Shown piece by piece: positions 26,447 through 36,158 of a stretch of 64,000 nucleotides of DNA. The notes under the pieces were generated by a model, which was not told the origin of the DNA, did no database searches, and saw only the letters and a list, made by a program, of their open reading frames with translations. Position 1 is the first letter of the stretch. Each line of letters opens with the position of its first letter. Origin of the DNA: CAVXYG01 sp963766005 (lineage in GTDB: Bacteria > Actinomycetota > Actinomycetes > S36-B12 > GCA-2699445); NCBI GenBank assembly GCA_963766005.1, contig CAVXYG010000006.1, positions 62,001-126,000 on the forward strand. Reading direction: 5' to 3'. The translations under genes and the position numbers were made by a program.

Positions 26447-28006
26447 TCAGCCCTCGGCAAGACGCTGCAGCAGGAGCGCCCGCGCCCTGGCCCGCACCCG
26501 GCCGTCGGAGCAGTGCAGTTGCAGCGCGACGTGGTCGACGCTGGCGTGCGGGTTGAGCAGCAGGCCCAGCCGTACCGCGGCTGCGCCGTGATCGGCGGCG
26601 GCCGCGAGGATGTCGGGCTTCGTCGTCGACGCGGCGATGATCGCCCCGATGACCGGGTGCTCGAGCATGTGCGCCGACCACTCCGAGGCCGGCGGCACGT
26701 CGCCGCGGCCGAGCAGGGTCGTGATCGGAGGCCCGCCCGCCCCCATCCGTGCTAGCAACTCGGCCAGTGCCTCGGTGCCGACTGCGGGGTTGCCTGCCAG
26801 CGCAGCCCGCACCTTGACCTCGTCGTCGCCGGCGAGCACCAGCGCCTCGGCCCCTTCCAGCACCGGGTTCCCCGCCGCCGCCCGTCGGACCTTGCGCCGG
26901 CCGTCGACCGCGAGCACCGCCGCCGCCTGCTTGGTGAGCGCCGGTGATGCGGCCAGCGCGGCGCGGACCTTTGCGCTGGGATCGCCGACCAGGCGGCTCT
27001 GGACTGCCGGATCCAGCGACGGATGCCCGGCGAGGCGGACGCGGCCGTCCTTGCCTTGGCGGGCCAGTTGCCCATGCCACGCACGCCCCACCGCCGGGTT
27101 GCCGGCCAGCGCCCGGGCCACACGAGCCGATGGGCGATCGAGGAGGTGCGACACCAGCGCCGGCTCCAGGGCAGGGTTGGCTGCCAGCGACGCCAGCGTG
27201 TCGGGGTTGCCGTGGGACAGCAGGGCCCGCTGGACTGGGCCGGTCAACGACTCGTTGCCCGCCAGTGCGGATCGGACCCCCTCGGTTTCGCACGGCGCCA
27301 GTGCCTCCTGCACGGAGGGATCGAGGCCGGGGTTGCCCGCCAGAGCCAGTTGGACGTCGCCGATGTCGCCGATCAAGGTGCGCTGCACCTGCGGCAGCGC
27401 GGCAGGGTTGCCCGCCAGCGCTGCGCGGACCAGCGAATCCGCGTCGGCCAGCAGGACCCGCTGTGCTGCGCTTCCGATCGAAAGGTTCGCGGCCAGTGCG
27501 GCGCGCACGGCGACCCGGTGGTGGGTCGCCAGCAGGGGGACGAGACGGTCGGCCAGCGCCGGATTCCCCGCCAGTTGGCGGGCCACGTCAACCCCCGGGC
27601 CGGCCATGAGCCGCTCCTGGACAGCCGGCGTCAGCGCCGGATTGCCGGCCAGGACCTGGCGCACCCACCAGGCCGAGGACCAGAGCAACCGGTCCTGCGC
27701 CGCCGCGGTCAACGACGGGTTGCCCGCCAGCGCGCACAGCACTTCCCGGTCGGGGTGCGCAGCCAGTGCCGACTGGCAGTCGGCCACGAGTCCGGGATTG
27801 CCTGCGAGCACGGTCGCGACCCAATCGTTGCGCTGCAACAGGATCCGCTGCACGTCGGCGTGCAGGCAAGGGTTGCCGGCCAGCGCCTCGAGCACCGACA
27901 CCATTCCGGTCGCTGCGAGATCGAGTTGCTCCAGGCGGCCGACGGTCGGATCGGCTGCCCGCCGGACTCGTGTCGGCGGCAGTGGGGCAGACGTCGGCGC
28001 CCTCAC
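26447..28006 (-). CDS. leucine-rich-repeat-variant (LRV) protein, copy 1
   Basis: 519 residues built almost wholly of about 17 repeats of some 24 residues with the core VRxALAGNPALxxxxQxxLL. The pattern matches the LRV superhelix, a binding scaffold related to HEAT repeats, first described in Azotobacter. There is no enzymatic domain, signal peptide or membrane helix. GTG 28006 overlaps the stop of the upstream LRV gene (GTGA), so the two are co-translated and probably form a pair. It is convergent with the MoxR-VWA genes. Role presumably protein binding; target unknown. Confidence 0.88.
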   Translation of the reverse strand: MRAPTSAPLPPTRVRRAADPTVGRLEQLDLAATGMVSVLEALAGNPCLHADVQRILLQRNDWVATVLAGNPGLVADCQSALAAHPDREVLCALAGNPSLTAAAQDRLLWSSAWWVRQVLAGNPALTPAVQERLMAGPGVDVARQLAGNPALADRLVPLLATHHRVAVRAALAANLSIGSAAQRVLLADADSLVRAALAGNPAALPQVQRTLIGDIGDVQLALAGNPGLDPSVQEALAPCETEGVRSALAGNESLTGPVQRALLSHGNPDTLASLAANPALEPALVSHLLDRPSARVARALAGNPAVGRAWHGQLARQGKDGRVRLAGHPSLDPAVQSRLVGDPSAKVRAALAASPALTKQAAAVLAVDGRRKVRRAAAGNPVLEGAEALVLAGDDEVKVRAALAGNPAVGTEALAELLARMGAGGPPITTLLGRGDVPPASEWSAHMLEHPVIGAIIAASTTKPDILAAAADHGAAAVRLGLLLNPHASVDHVALQLHCSDGRVRARARALLLQRLAEG

Positions 28007-29571
28007 AGCTGCGCCATCGCCGCGATCACTCGGCGCCTGGCCGCTGCTGCGACCTCCACGTCCTCGTCGTGCAGCAGGCAGTCCAGCATCGGCGCCTTGA
28101 CCTTCGGATTGCTCGCAAGTGCCAGCCGGACCACTGCGTCGGCGTGGACCGCGGCCGTCCGCTGCACGTTCGACTTGCCGGTCAGGGCGGCGATCGCCGG
28201 CCCGAGCAGCGGGTCATCCAAGTGGGTCGGCTTCCAGTAGGTCGCACACCCCAACCTTCTGCGGTTCCTCAGCGCGCCGCGCACCTGCCAGGATTCGGTG
28301 TGTTCCCGCGCGAGTCCGGCCACCAGGCACGTGAGCGCCGCGCGGCTCAGGTTCGGATGGGCTGCGACCCTGGCGCGGACCGACCGCCTGCGATCCTGCG
28401 CCAGGCGGACCATGACGTGGTCGGCGAGACCCGCGTTGCCCGCCAGCTGTTGGCGGACCCAGGAGTCAGGATCACCAGCCAGCAGTTCCTGCACGGCCAC
28501 CTCGCATACGCTGTGCGCGACCCTGGCACGGACGATCTCGGACTGGTCACCGGCCAGCACCTGCAGCGCGTGCGGATCCGTGGTGCTCCAGGCGAGCTCG
28601 GCGCGAACATGCTGGTCGCAGTCCTCGGCCAGCAACCGCTGCAGGGGCACGATCAGGGCACTGTTCTGGGCCAGCTGCGCCCGGACCCTCTCCTCCCGGA
28701 GCACGAGGATGCGCTGCGCGTCCTCGGTGACCGCCGGATTGCCAGCCAGGCGCGTCGCCACGGCAGGGACGTCCAGGGCCAGACGCGCCTGCGACTCCGG
28801 CGGCAGCGGCCGTGTCTGCGCCAGCCAGGTCCGCACAGATTGCTCCGGGTCCTCCGCGAGCAGGACCGCCACAGACGTGTCCAGGGCGTCGTTGACCGCC
28901 AGTGCCAAGCGGGTCTGCGGGTCCTTCGAACGCACCAAGCGCTGCTGCACGTCGACCGCGACCGCCGGGTTCGCCGCCAGGGCACGGCGAACGGCGCCCG
29001 AGCGGTCCTCGGCCAGGCGGGCCTGGTCGTCGGCTGGCAGCCCCCGGTTACGGGCGGCCCTGGCCCGGACCCGCCATCGAGAATCCGCCGCCAGCGTCCG
29101 CAGCAGTGCAGGCGCTACTCCCGGGTTGGCGGCCAGTCGAGCCAGTATCGGGGGAGCGCCGCGTCCTGCCAGGCGGACTTGTGCCTCTTCGGAAGTGCTG
29201 GGATTCGACGCCAGCCCACGATCGATGTCGATGGAGTTGCGGTCCAGGAGCACCCCCTGCACCTCTGGGTCGAGAGCCGGATGCTCGGCCAGCGCGACGC
29301 ACACCTGATGCGTCGCTCGTTGAGCGAGCAGCCGTTGCACCGCAGGGCCCACAGACGGATTGCCCGCTAATCCGACTTGGATCCACACCTGGCGGCGCCG
29401 TGCCAACTGGGCCTGGACCGCGGGGGCGAGCGCCGAATTGGCCGCCAGAGCAGCCACGACCTCCGGCCTCCCACTGCTCGCCAGCCGGCGCTGCTCGCCC
29501 AGCGGCAGGTCGGTGGAGCGCGCCAGCAATTCGTCGGTCACGCGCACTGCGAGCTGGACAGGATGTGGCAC
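28003..29571 (-). CDS. leucine-rich-repeat-variant (LRV) protein, copy 2
   Basis: 522 residues from GTG 29571 (GGGAGA eight bases upstream); a longer frame to 29631 lacks such a site. It has about 16 LRV repeats more divergent than those in copy 1 (GLAGNPSV, ALAEHPAL, RLAANPGV, QLAGNAGL). Near residue 430 an insert of about 50 residues, RRRLGCATYWKPTHLDD, interrupts the solenoid and could be the specific binding site. First gene of the two-gene LRV operon. Confidence 0.86.
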   Translation of the reverse strand: MPHPVQLAVRVTDELLARSTDLPLGEQRRLASSGRPEVVAALAANSALAPAVQAQLARRRQVWIQVGLAGNPSVGPAVQRLLAQRATHQVCVALAEHPALDPEVQGVLLDRNSIDIDRGLASNPSTSEEAQVRLAGRGAPPILARLAANPGVAPALLRTLAADSRWRVRARAARNRGLPADDQARLAEDRSGAVRRALAANPAVAVDVQQRLVRSKDPQTRLALAVNDALDTSVAVLLAEDPEQSVRTWLAQTRPLPPESQARLALDVPAVATRLAGNPAVTEDAQRILVLREERVRAQLAQNSALIVPLQRLLAEDCDQHVRAELAWSTTDPHALQVLAGDQSEIVRARVAHSVCEVAVQELLAGDPDSWVRQQLAGNAGLADHVMVRLAQDRRRSVRARVAAHPNLSRAALTCLVAGLAREHTESWQVRGALRNRRRLGCATYWKPTHLDDPLLGPAIAALTGKSNVQRTAAVHADAVVRLALASNPKVKAPMLDCLLHDEDVEVAAAARRRVIAAMAQL

Positions 29572-29785
29572 CGAGGCATCTCCCTGGGCTGTCTTGCCGT
29601 CGATGGGAGAGCACAGCAACGCTTCCCCCACAACACCACTGTGCCTCGGGGGTCCGACACGCCAGGCAGCCGAGAATGGTCTCTCGGGGGGCCGTCCCGA
29701 ACGAGCCGGACTGCGCGCGCTCCGCGTCCGCGGGCACCGCCCCGCCCGCTGCGTCAGGGCGATCGGCGACGGCCCCGGGGCGGAC

Positions 29786-30280
29786 TCATACCTCCGGGGA
29801 GCGCTGCCGCCGGACCTCCGCTCGGACAGCCGGCTCCAACTCGTTGTCCAGCCAGCGCTCCACCTCCGCCCGGATGCGCGAGGAGACCCGCCGGACGATC
29901 AACTCCTCATCCACCTCGGCGCGCGGCGCGAACGGCCGCAGCGCCGCCATCGGCTCCGCAGCCGTCCTCTGCGCCGAGCGCGGCCGGATGTCGACCTGTG
30001 GGTCGGCCGCTCCGACGTGGAGAAAACTCGGGGGGAACGTCGGCGGCGCACCCCCGGAGATGGCCGCCGAGGCGGCGCTCAACTCCGCCGGCGTGACGGC
30101 CAGCGCGGCCGCGATCCGCTCGATGACCAACGGCGTGCCCGACCTGCGTCCCTGCTCCAGCTCGCCGAGGTACGGATGGGACACGCCGGCCCGGTCGGCG
30201 AGGTCGCCGCGTTCCATGCCCCGGTCCTCACGGGCTGCCGTGATGGCGCGTCCCAGGCAGATGGCACTGTCATCGATCAT
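29786..30280 (-). CDS. XRE-family transcriptional regulator
   Basis: 164 residues. A helix-turn-helix of the lambda repressor type occupies residues 8-62 (ITAAREDRGMERGDLADRAG, VSHPYLGELEQGRRSGTP). The C-terminal half is charged and helical (VRRVSSRIRAEVERWLDNEL), probably for dimerisation. ATG 30280 has CCGGAG upstream; a longer frame to 30454 is not needed. It lies 214 bases upstream of the LRV pair on the same strand and is the obvious candidate regulator of that operon. Confidence 0.88.
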   Translation of the reverse strand: MIDDSAICLGRAITAAREDRGMERGDLADRAGVSHPYLGELEQGRRSGTPLVIERIAAALAVTPAELSAASAAISGGAPPTFPPSFLHVGAADPQVDIRPRSAQRTAAEPMAALRPFAPRAEVDEELIVRRVSSRIRAEVERWLDNELEPAVRAEVRRQRSPEV

Positions 30281-30487
30281 TCGTCGCTCCGGAAGTCTGT
30301 CTGGCCGAGCAGGTCTTGGCCGATTCTGGCAGCGCGAGTTGGGGAACAGGGGGAGGTCGTGGCGCGCCGCAGGAAGCGCACCCGGAATCAGCGGCATGGG
30401 ATCCCCGCCCGAGGGTGTCGGCCGTACGTGACCGGCTCCCACCTGACCTGGCACTCAGGGAGATCGCGGCACGGCGTCACGACTGGT

Positions 30488-30503
30488 TTCCCCGGCCGGG
30501 GAA
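30488..30503. promoter_or_regulatory. 16-bp perfect palindrome upstream of the XRE gene
   Basis: TTCCCCGGCCGGGGAA, 208 bases upstream of the XRE start. Perfect symmetry fits a homodimer operator, but a role for this regulator is only a guess, and GC-rich palindromes arise easily in this genome. Confidence 0.3.
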
Positions 30504-30504
30504 G

Positions 30505-30640
30505 GCCCAATCGTGCCGGATCCAGAGGCGCGCGGCCACCCGCACCTTCCCGGTCGCCGGGGACGCCGGCCCGGCCACCGATCGGCGTCCCCGGCCGGAC
30601 TCGGCCCTACGCCTGCACGACGAGCGGCTCATCAGGGGTC
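30505..30640 (-). pseudogene. remnant of a hotdog-domain C-terminus
   Basis: The minus strand has DEPLVVQ, with 19 bases GAGCCGCTCGTCGTGCAGG identical to the hotdog gene end at 10080-10130, and then in another frame RSVAGPASPATGKVRVAARL followed by WIR, aligning with RSMAGSAIFTADGQLCAASR and SVWVR of the DUF2855-hotdog protein. In-frame stops and frameshifts show it is dead. Confidence 0.5.
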
Positions 30641-31140
30641 CGGCCGCTGCGTCCGCTGCTCGCTGCTCCGTCAGCTGCCAGGCCACCCCATGACGACCCG
30701 GGCGGGCAACTTCGCCTCGCATTGCCTTGCCCATGCCGCCGGCTCACCCGCCCCTGGTACTCCGCGATGCACATGACCAGTCTCACCTGCGCTGGTGGAA
30801 CCGCACCGCCGTGTGAGTCGGGCCACCTGCAGGCAGCCCGCCCGACGACGGCGGGCGGGTTCGGCGGCCAGTCGAAGGATCGCCGCCATGCGCCGGGAGT
30901 CGGTCCGTCCGTCACATGGTGATCACCGGCTTCCTGGCGGGGGAGTGCCCGACAGCAGAGGACACCGTCCAGACCGTTCGAGACTCGGGATACGTTCGCC
31001 AGTCACGCAATAGTCCCAGTCATCGACGGCAGCAACATCCTTGCGGCGACAGCGCAACTGTTCGGTCGCGACCATTCCCCGTCATCGTCGGCATGTGCCC
31101 ATTCCGTCCCCGCGCCCTCGTGGGAGCGCCGAGTCCGGAA

Positions 31141-32557
31141 TCACGAGGCCGAACCGCCCTCTGCAGGGCCGCGGGACGCGAGCGGGGGCGCTGCGGCTGC
31201 TGCGTCCTTGCCTTCCGTCGTCGTGTCCCGCCGAATCCCCGCCATCCGCATCGCCGCCACCCCGACCGCGAAGGCCAGCACCGGGCCGAACGCCGGCCGG
31301 CCGTCCGGGGCGAACCCGTCCAGCGCCAGCCGGGTCAGGGCGAAAACGGTGAGAGCGGTGCAGGCCACCAGCAGCACCGACGGCAGCCATCCTCCGAGAT
31401 CGGGCCGCGGCGGACCCGGGCGCTCGAACCGCGCGACCATGCGGACCACCCCCGCCAGCAGCAGCCCCAGCACCAGGAACCAGACGACGCGCAGCAGCCA
31501 CCATGCCGCGGTGCCGGTCGCCGGACCGGTCGGCAGCCCCAGCACCGCGATCAGGGCTCCGACGATGAGGACCGGCACCATGTGCCACAGGTACAGCGTC
31601 ATGATCACGCTGTTCCCGCGGATGACCATCGCCCACGCCCGGGGCCGTTCCAGGAAGCGCCGCGCCGGCCGTTCGAGCAGCAGCACGATCCCGAGCTGCG
31701 CCGACGCGTAGGCCATGAGGGCCAGGTTCGGCGGGTTGGTGTTGGCGGGGGGTTCCCCGGGCACGCCGATCATCCACGGCGGGTAGCCGAAGCCGTGGAT
31801 CAGGATCAGCAGGCCCACCACACCGGTCGACCAGCATCACCGCCGGCACCCAGCGGCGGGCGAACGCACCGTCGCGCCAGGACATCCCGAGCATGAAGCC
31901 GGCGGCCGGGACGACCAGCAGGCTCAACCAGCGGACACCGGACACGTCCGCGACCCGCTCCAGCACGTCGAGCACCGCCACGGCAGCGACCGCGGCCAAG
32001 AGGACGAGCCAGCCGAACCGGTTCCACGCCGCCAGGATCGGGACCGCCAGCACCAACAGCGCCAGGTAGGCGGCCAGGAACCACAGTTGCATCGCCACGC
32101 CCCAGCCCGCCTGATCCAGCACTGACGGCTCCGCCCCGAGCAGCCACGCCACCACCGCCGCCGTCGCCATGGCCGCGACGTACCACGTCGTGGGCCGCAG
32201 CAGCCGGTCCAACCGGCCGTACACCCAGCCAGCCCACGCTCCGCCGCGCCGCTGCCAGGACGTCCACGAGGCGGCCGCCGCGTAGCCGCCTGCCAGGAAG
32301 AACAGCGGCATGATCTGCAGCAGCAGCGTGAACCAGCGCATGGAGCCGGAGGCTGCGAGCGCGCTCTCGCCGACCGGGTGGCCGTCCTCGATCCGAATCG
32401 TTGTGTTCAGCCAGTGCCCGAGGACCACAATGACGATGGCCACCAGCCGGAGCAGATCGACGTAACGGTTGCGGCCGGCCGGGGCAGCGGAGGGCGCCGC
32501 GGCGGTCCGTGCGGGGCCGGCCACCGCGGTGCGCGCAGTGCGGTGACGCGAGGTCAC
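31141..32557 (-). pseudogene. acyltransferase 3 family membrane protein, one frameshift
   Basis: About 471 residues when repaired. The N-terminal signature RNRYVDLLRLVAIVIVVLGH is the conserved start of acyltransferase-3 proteins, with the catalytic His on the first helix. About ten membrane helices follow, including FTLLLQIMPLFFLAGGYAAA. One extra base near 31825 shifts the C-terminal 226 residues (from VVGLLILIHGFGYPPW). These enzymes O-acetylate sugars, peptidoglycan or antibiotics at the membrane. The GTG at 32557 is a tentative start. Divergent from the CPBP gene. Confidence 0.85.
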
Positions 32558-32689
32558 AGGATCAGGATCGCCGCCGCGGCCCGACTTCCACCAGAGGACA
32601 TGTGGCCCTCGGCAGCGCGCGGCACGCAGGGCAATGGTGGGATCGGTGGGGTGGCGCGAGTCGGCCGCCATCGGCCGCGAGGAGTCCAG

Positions 32690-33409
32690 GTGCACGCATC
32701 GCAGAACCCTGCCGGAGGCGCCGGCCGGGCCCGCACGTGGCCGCTCGTTGCCACGGTCCTGCTGCTGACCCTGGTGATGCTGCTCAACACCATCATCGCT
32801 TCCGGCCAGTACCTGCTCTGGGGCGTGCTGGGGATCGTCGGCCTGGTCCTGCTCGCCCGTGCCGACGGGCTGCGGCCGCCGCATTGGGGCATGGGCCCCG
32901 TGACCAGGCGGGCAGCTGCCGCCGCCATCGTGCTCGCCGCGCTCACGGCGACCGTGATGCTGATCGGGACCCAACTGCCCGGCGTCTCCGACGCCTACCT
33001 CGACGAGCGGGTCGCCGGTCTGAGCGGCGGGCAGGTCGCCTTCGCTGCGCTGGTTCGGGCCCCGGTGGGCACCGCGTCATTGGAGGAGGTGGCTTTTCGG
33101 GGCGTCCTGCTGGCCATGCTGGCGCGACGGTTCGGGCTGGCGTGGGGCGTCGCCGCGTCGTCTGTGGCCTTCGGCGCCTGGCACATCGTGCCCGCACTGG
33201 GCCTTGCAGCCGACAACGCCGCGCTGGGCTCGGCGCTCGGGAGCCAGCCGGGGTGGGCCGCAGTCGCAGCCGTGGTGGCGGCTGGCCTCGCCGGCGCGTT
33301 CCTTTGCCTGTTGCGGATCCGCTACGACCACATCATCGTGCCGCTGGCAGTGCACGCGACCGCCACCAGCCTCGGCTACGTGCTCGCCTGGAGGGTCGTG
33401 GCTGGATGA
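32690..33409 (+). CDS. CPBP-family intramembrane metalloprotease
   Basis: 239 residues with about seven hydrophobic segments. The family motifs EEVAFRG (residues 132-138) and FGAWH (161-165) provide the Glu and His of the Abi/CAAX-protease active site, and a third conserved His is in LAVHATATS. GTG 32690 is chosen for GAGGAG eight bases upstream. Members cleave membrane proteins or prenylated peptides; some protect against self-made bacteriocins. It is followed by the cyclopropane synthase gene on the same strand after 140 bases. Confidence 0.9.
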   Translation: MHASQNPAGGAGRARTWPLVATVLLLTLVMLLNTIIASGQYLLWGVLGIVGLVLLARADGLRPPHWGMGPVTRRAAAAAIVLAALTATVMLIGTQLPGVSDAYLDERVAGLSGGQVAFAALVRAPVGTASLEEVAFRGVLLAMLARRFGLAWGVAASSVAFGAWHIVPALGLAADNAALGSALGSQPGWAAVAAVVAAGLAGAFLCLLRIRYDHIIVPLAVHATATSLGYVLAWRVVAG

Positions 33410-33549
33410 GGGCCGCTCGCCGCGGCTCCGCCCCCGTGCTGGTCGCCCATCGGTCGACGAGCCAACCCGCTGGAGGGTCTAGAGTCGATATGGGCACCGC
33501 GCAGCGCACACCGATCGCGCGCCTCGGCCCCCCGACCGGCAGGAGACCG

Positions 33550-34854
33550 ATGGCAGTGCAAGCCCGCCCGGCGGACGTTCGGGAACTCCCATCCACCCCC
33601 TCCGGGCTCGCGTCGTTGCTCGGCGACATGCTGATCGACCCCTCGGTACCGGTTGCCATCGAAGCATTCGACGGCAGCCGATGGGGCCCTGCGGACCCGG
33701 TGGCCACCATCGTCGTGGCGAACGATTTGGCGCTGCGCCGCTTCGCCACCGCGCCCGGCCAACTCGGCCTCGGCCGCGCCTACATCGCCGGTGATGTCGA
33801 TGTGACCGGTGACCTGCTCGCGGGTATGGACGCACTGGCCCGCCGACCACCGCGCCTGACGCTGCAGTCGGTCCTGGAGCTGGGTCGCGCGCTGGGCCCG
33901 GGCGTGCTGCGGCCCGTCCCGCCGCCCATGGATGAGGCCTCGCTGACAGGTCGGCGCCATTCGATCGGGCGTGACCGCGAGGCGGTTGCCCATCACTACG
34001 ACGTCGGCAATGACTTCTACCGCATCCTGCTCGGCGATTCGATGACGTACTCCTGCGCGGTGTGGCAGCACGAGAGCGTGAGCCTGCTGCAGGCCCAGGA
34101 CGCCAAGCATCAGCTAGTCGCCGACAAGCTGGCCCTGCGACCGGGCATGCGCGTGCTCGATGTCGGCTGCGGCTGGGGATCGATGGCCATGCGTGCCGCG
34201 CGGGACGGCGCAGAGGTGGTGGGGGTGACCCTGTCCGCGGAGCAGGCGGACCTGGCCCGGGAGCGCGTCGCGGCCGAGGGCCTGTCGGAGCAGATCGAGA
34301 TCCGGTTGCAGGACTACCGCGAGGTCGACGACGGACCCTTCGACGCCATCTCCTCCGTCGGAATGGTCGAGCACGTCGGCAGGGCCCGGTTGGCGGAGTA
34401 CTTCCGCTGCTGCTACGACCTGCTCAAGCCCGGCGGGCGGATGCTCAACCACGGGATCACGAAGAAGGCCCAACCCCCTCGACGCTTGCCGTTGCGGATG
34501 CCGATGGCGCCGTGGGACAGGCGCAGCTTCATCGACCGCTACGTCTTCCCCGACGGTGAGCTGCACGAAATGGGCTGGGTGGTATCGGTGATGCAGGAGC
34601 AGGGCTTCGAGGTCCGGCACAGCGAGAATCTCCGCGAGCACTATGCCCTGACGCTGCGGGCGTGGCTCGACAACCTGGAACGGGACTGGGACCGGGCCGT
34701 GTCCCTGGTCGGGCAGGAGCGGGCACGGGTGTGGCGCTTCTACCTGGCCAGTTCCGCGGTCGGGTTCGACCTGGATCTCATCCAGATCCACCAGGTGCTC
34801 GGCGTGAAGGGCGAGGACGGCCGCTCCGGCTTCCCGCTGCGCCCCGCGTACTGA
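33550..34854 (+). CDS. cyclopropane-fatty-acyl-phospholipid synthase family methyltransferase
   Basis: 434 residues. A Mycolic-acid-cyclopropane-synthase-type domain: YDVGNDFY near residue 150, SAM-binding VLDVGCGWGS near 201-210, VGMVEHVG and HYALTLRAW further on. It transfers a methylene from SAM to double bonds of membrane lipid acyl chains. ATG 33550 (MAVQARPADV) follows AGGAG closely; ATG 33490 is an alternative. The N-terminal 130 residues form the lipid-binding part typical of bacterial Cfa. Confidence 0.92.
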   Translation: MAVQARPADVRELPSTPSGLASLLGDMLIDPSVPVAIEAFDGSRWGPADPVATIVVANDLALRRFATAPGQLGLGRAYIAGDVDVTGDLLAGMDALARRPPRLTLQSVLELGRALGPGVLRPVPPPMDEASLTGRRHSIGRDREAVAHHYDVGNDFYRILLGDSMTYSCAVWQHESVSLLQAQDAKHQLVADKLALRPGMRVLDVGCGWGSMAMRAARDGAEVVGVTLSAEQADLARERVAAEGLSEQIEIRLQDYREVDDGPFDAISSVGMVEHVGRARLAEYFRCCYDLLKPGGRMLNHGITKKAQPPRRLPLRMPMAPWDRRSFIDRYVFPDGELHEMGWVVSVMQEQGFEVRHSENLREHYALTLRAWLDNLERDWDRAVSLVGQERARVWRFYLASSAVGFDLDLIQIHQVLGVKGEDGRSGFPLRPAY

Positions 34855-35013
34855 CCGGCGAACGGACCCGGCGGCGGACGTGCTCGCCCGCTGCCCGGGA
34901 GTCAACGCTCCGGGCCGGTGGGGGCACGGCGAAGCGCTGTCAGGGCGGGCAGTCCTAACGCCGACCCTGGTTAGGGATCCGGCGGCATTGTCAGTCCGGC
35001 CCCCAGGAACCCC

Positions 35014-35520
35014 TCACTCCGCTCCCCGGGCCTCGGCCGCCACCGCCGCTGCCATTGCATCCCCGTGCGGGAGGCGACGCAGTTCGGCGATGCTGAGGCC
35101 CGCGATGAGCCAGGCGCTCGCCGCGGCAAGCGCAGCGAGCGTCACATGCGGGTGCAATGGACCCTCCGCCAGTTCCGTGACGATCGCGAACAGTCCGAAC
35201 GCCCCGAGCGGCACCGCCACCACGAGGTTGACCATCGCGCTGGCCCGGCCCGGCAGGAATAGTGCGGCCACTGCCAGCGCCAGCGGTAGCCCGACCATGG
35301 CCGCGTAGACGTAGGCCATACCTGTGGTCACCGGTTCATCCTCCATCACCCCGGCGACGCCTTCCTCGAGCCGGCCAGGCTCGGCGAAGCACACGACGAA
35401 CGACCCGTCCAAGGCGCATCCGACCACCAGCCAGAGCTCGGAGAACCGGACCCTGGCCAGGATGGAGCCCATGCTGAGCGCTGACGTGCCGGCCGGTTGA
35501 CCAAGATTCTGGAGAGCCAT
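35014..35520 (-). CDS. four-helix membrane protein resembling DUF6326
   Basis: 168 residues from ATG 35520, with GAGAGG eight bases upstream; an ATG two codons earlier is too close to that site. Four membrane helices, with LWLVVGCALDGSFVVCF first and a short outside loop PGRLEEGVAGV, then YVYAAMVGLPLALAVAALFL. The layout and the loop resemble DUF6326 proteins (about 130-150 residues, unknown function). Short charged C-terminus. Confidence 0.7.
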   Translation of the reverse strand: MALQNLGQPAGTSALSMGSILARVRFSELWLVVGCALDGSFVVCFAEPGRLEEGVAGVMEDEPVTTGMAYVYAAMVGLPLALAVAALFLPGRASAMVNLVVAVPLGAFGLFAIVTELAEGPLHPHVTLAALAAASAWLIAGLSIAELRRLPHGDAMAAAVAAEARGAE

Positions 35521-36158
35521 CAACATCACCTCTCGCACGTAGGGCCCTGCACCCGTCACGCCGGCTCCCGGCGCCCGGGACCTGGTAGAGGCGAACGTCC
35601 TCAGGGCCACCCGGTCTGTGGGCACGCCGTCGACCAGCAGGTGCAGCCCCTCGGCGCGTCCGTCACGACGAGCCCGGCGAGGTCCGCGGAGGCAGCCAAC
35701 CGTCCCGCCCAAAGCGCGACACGCCCTCAGCGGCACCGCAGCCGAAGGCGACTCAAGCCGCGGACGCGGCACGCCGACCGCACCGGTCCACGGAGCAACG
35801 CCCGAACCGACGATTCCTGAGGCGGCGGGGCCCGTCCCGGCGGCTGTTGCCGTGCGGAGGATCGTTCGTGGATGGCCGCATGACACCGCGAGGCGTGATC
35901 CCCCTGTCGACGGCCAGGGACGCCTCGGCCGGCTGCCGGGGTGTCCCAGACAGCCGCCCCAGCCGTGGTCCGACGACCCGCAGGCCTCGGCATCGACATC
36001 ACTGGACGAGGCAGGGCGGGCGGGGACCTTCGACTCTGGAGCCGAGGCAGGTTCGGCGGAAGCATCGCCTCCGATGGCCCTTGCGGCAGGGAGACGCGGC
36101 AGGGCGGGCGGCATGGCAGCCGGGCAAGGTGAAGCCCGATCGAGAGGAGACCAGCACG
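35521..36158. other. intergenic, no gene seen
   Basis: Divergent spacer between the membrane protein and an SRPBCC gene. Several overlapping open frames on both strands have low-complexity Arg/Pro/Ala sequence and no family likeness. GAGAGGAGA at 36142-36150 is the ribosome site of the next gene. Confidence 0.5.

Larger units (their letters stand above)
30281..31140. other. 860-base intergenic region with a gene remnant
   Basis: Contains the palindrome at 30488, a decayed hotdog C-terminus (30505-30640) and a hairpin GCCCGCC-7-GGCGGGC at 30836-30856. The region upstream of 30280 should hold the XRE gene promoter. No other credible gene. Confidence 0.55.
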
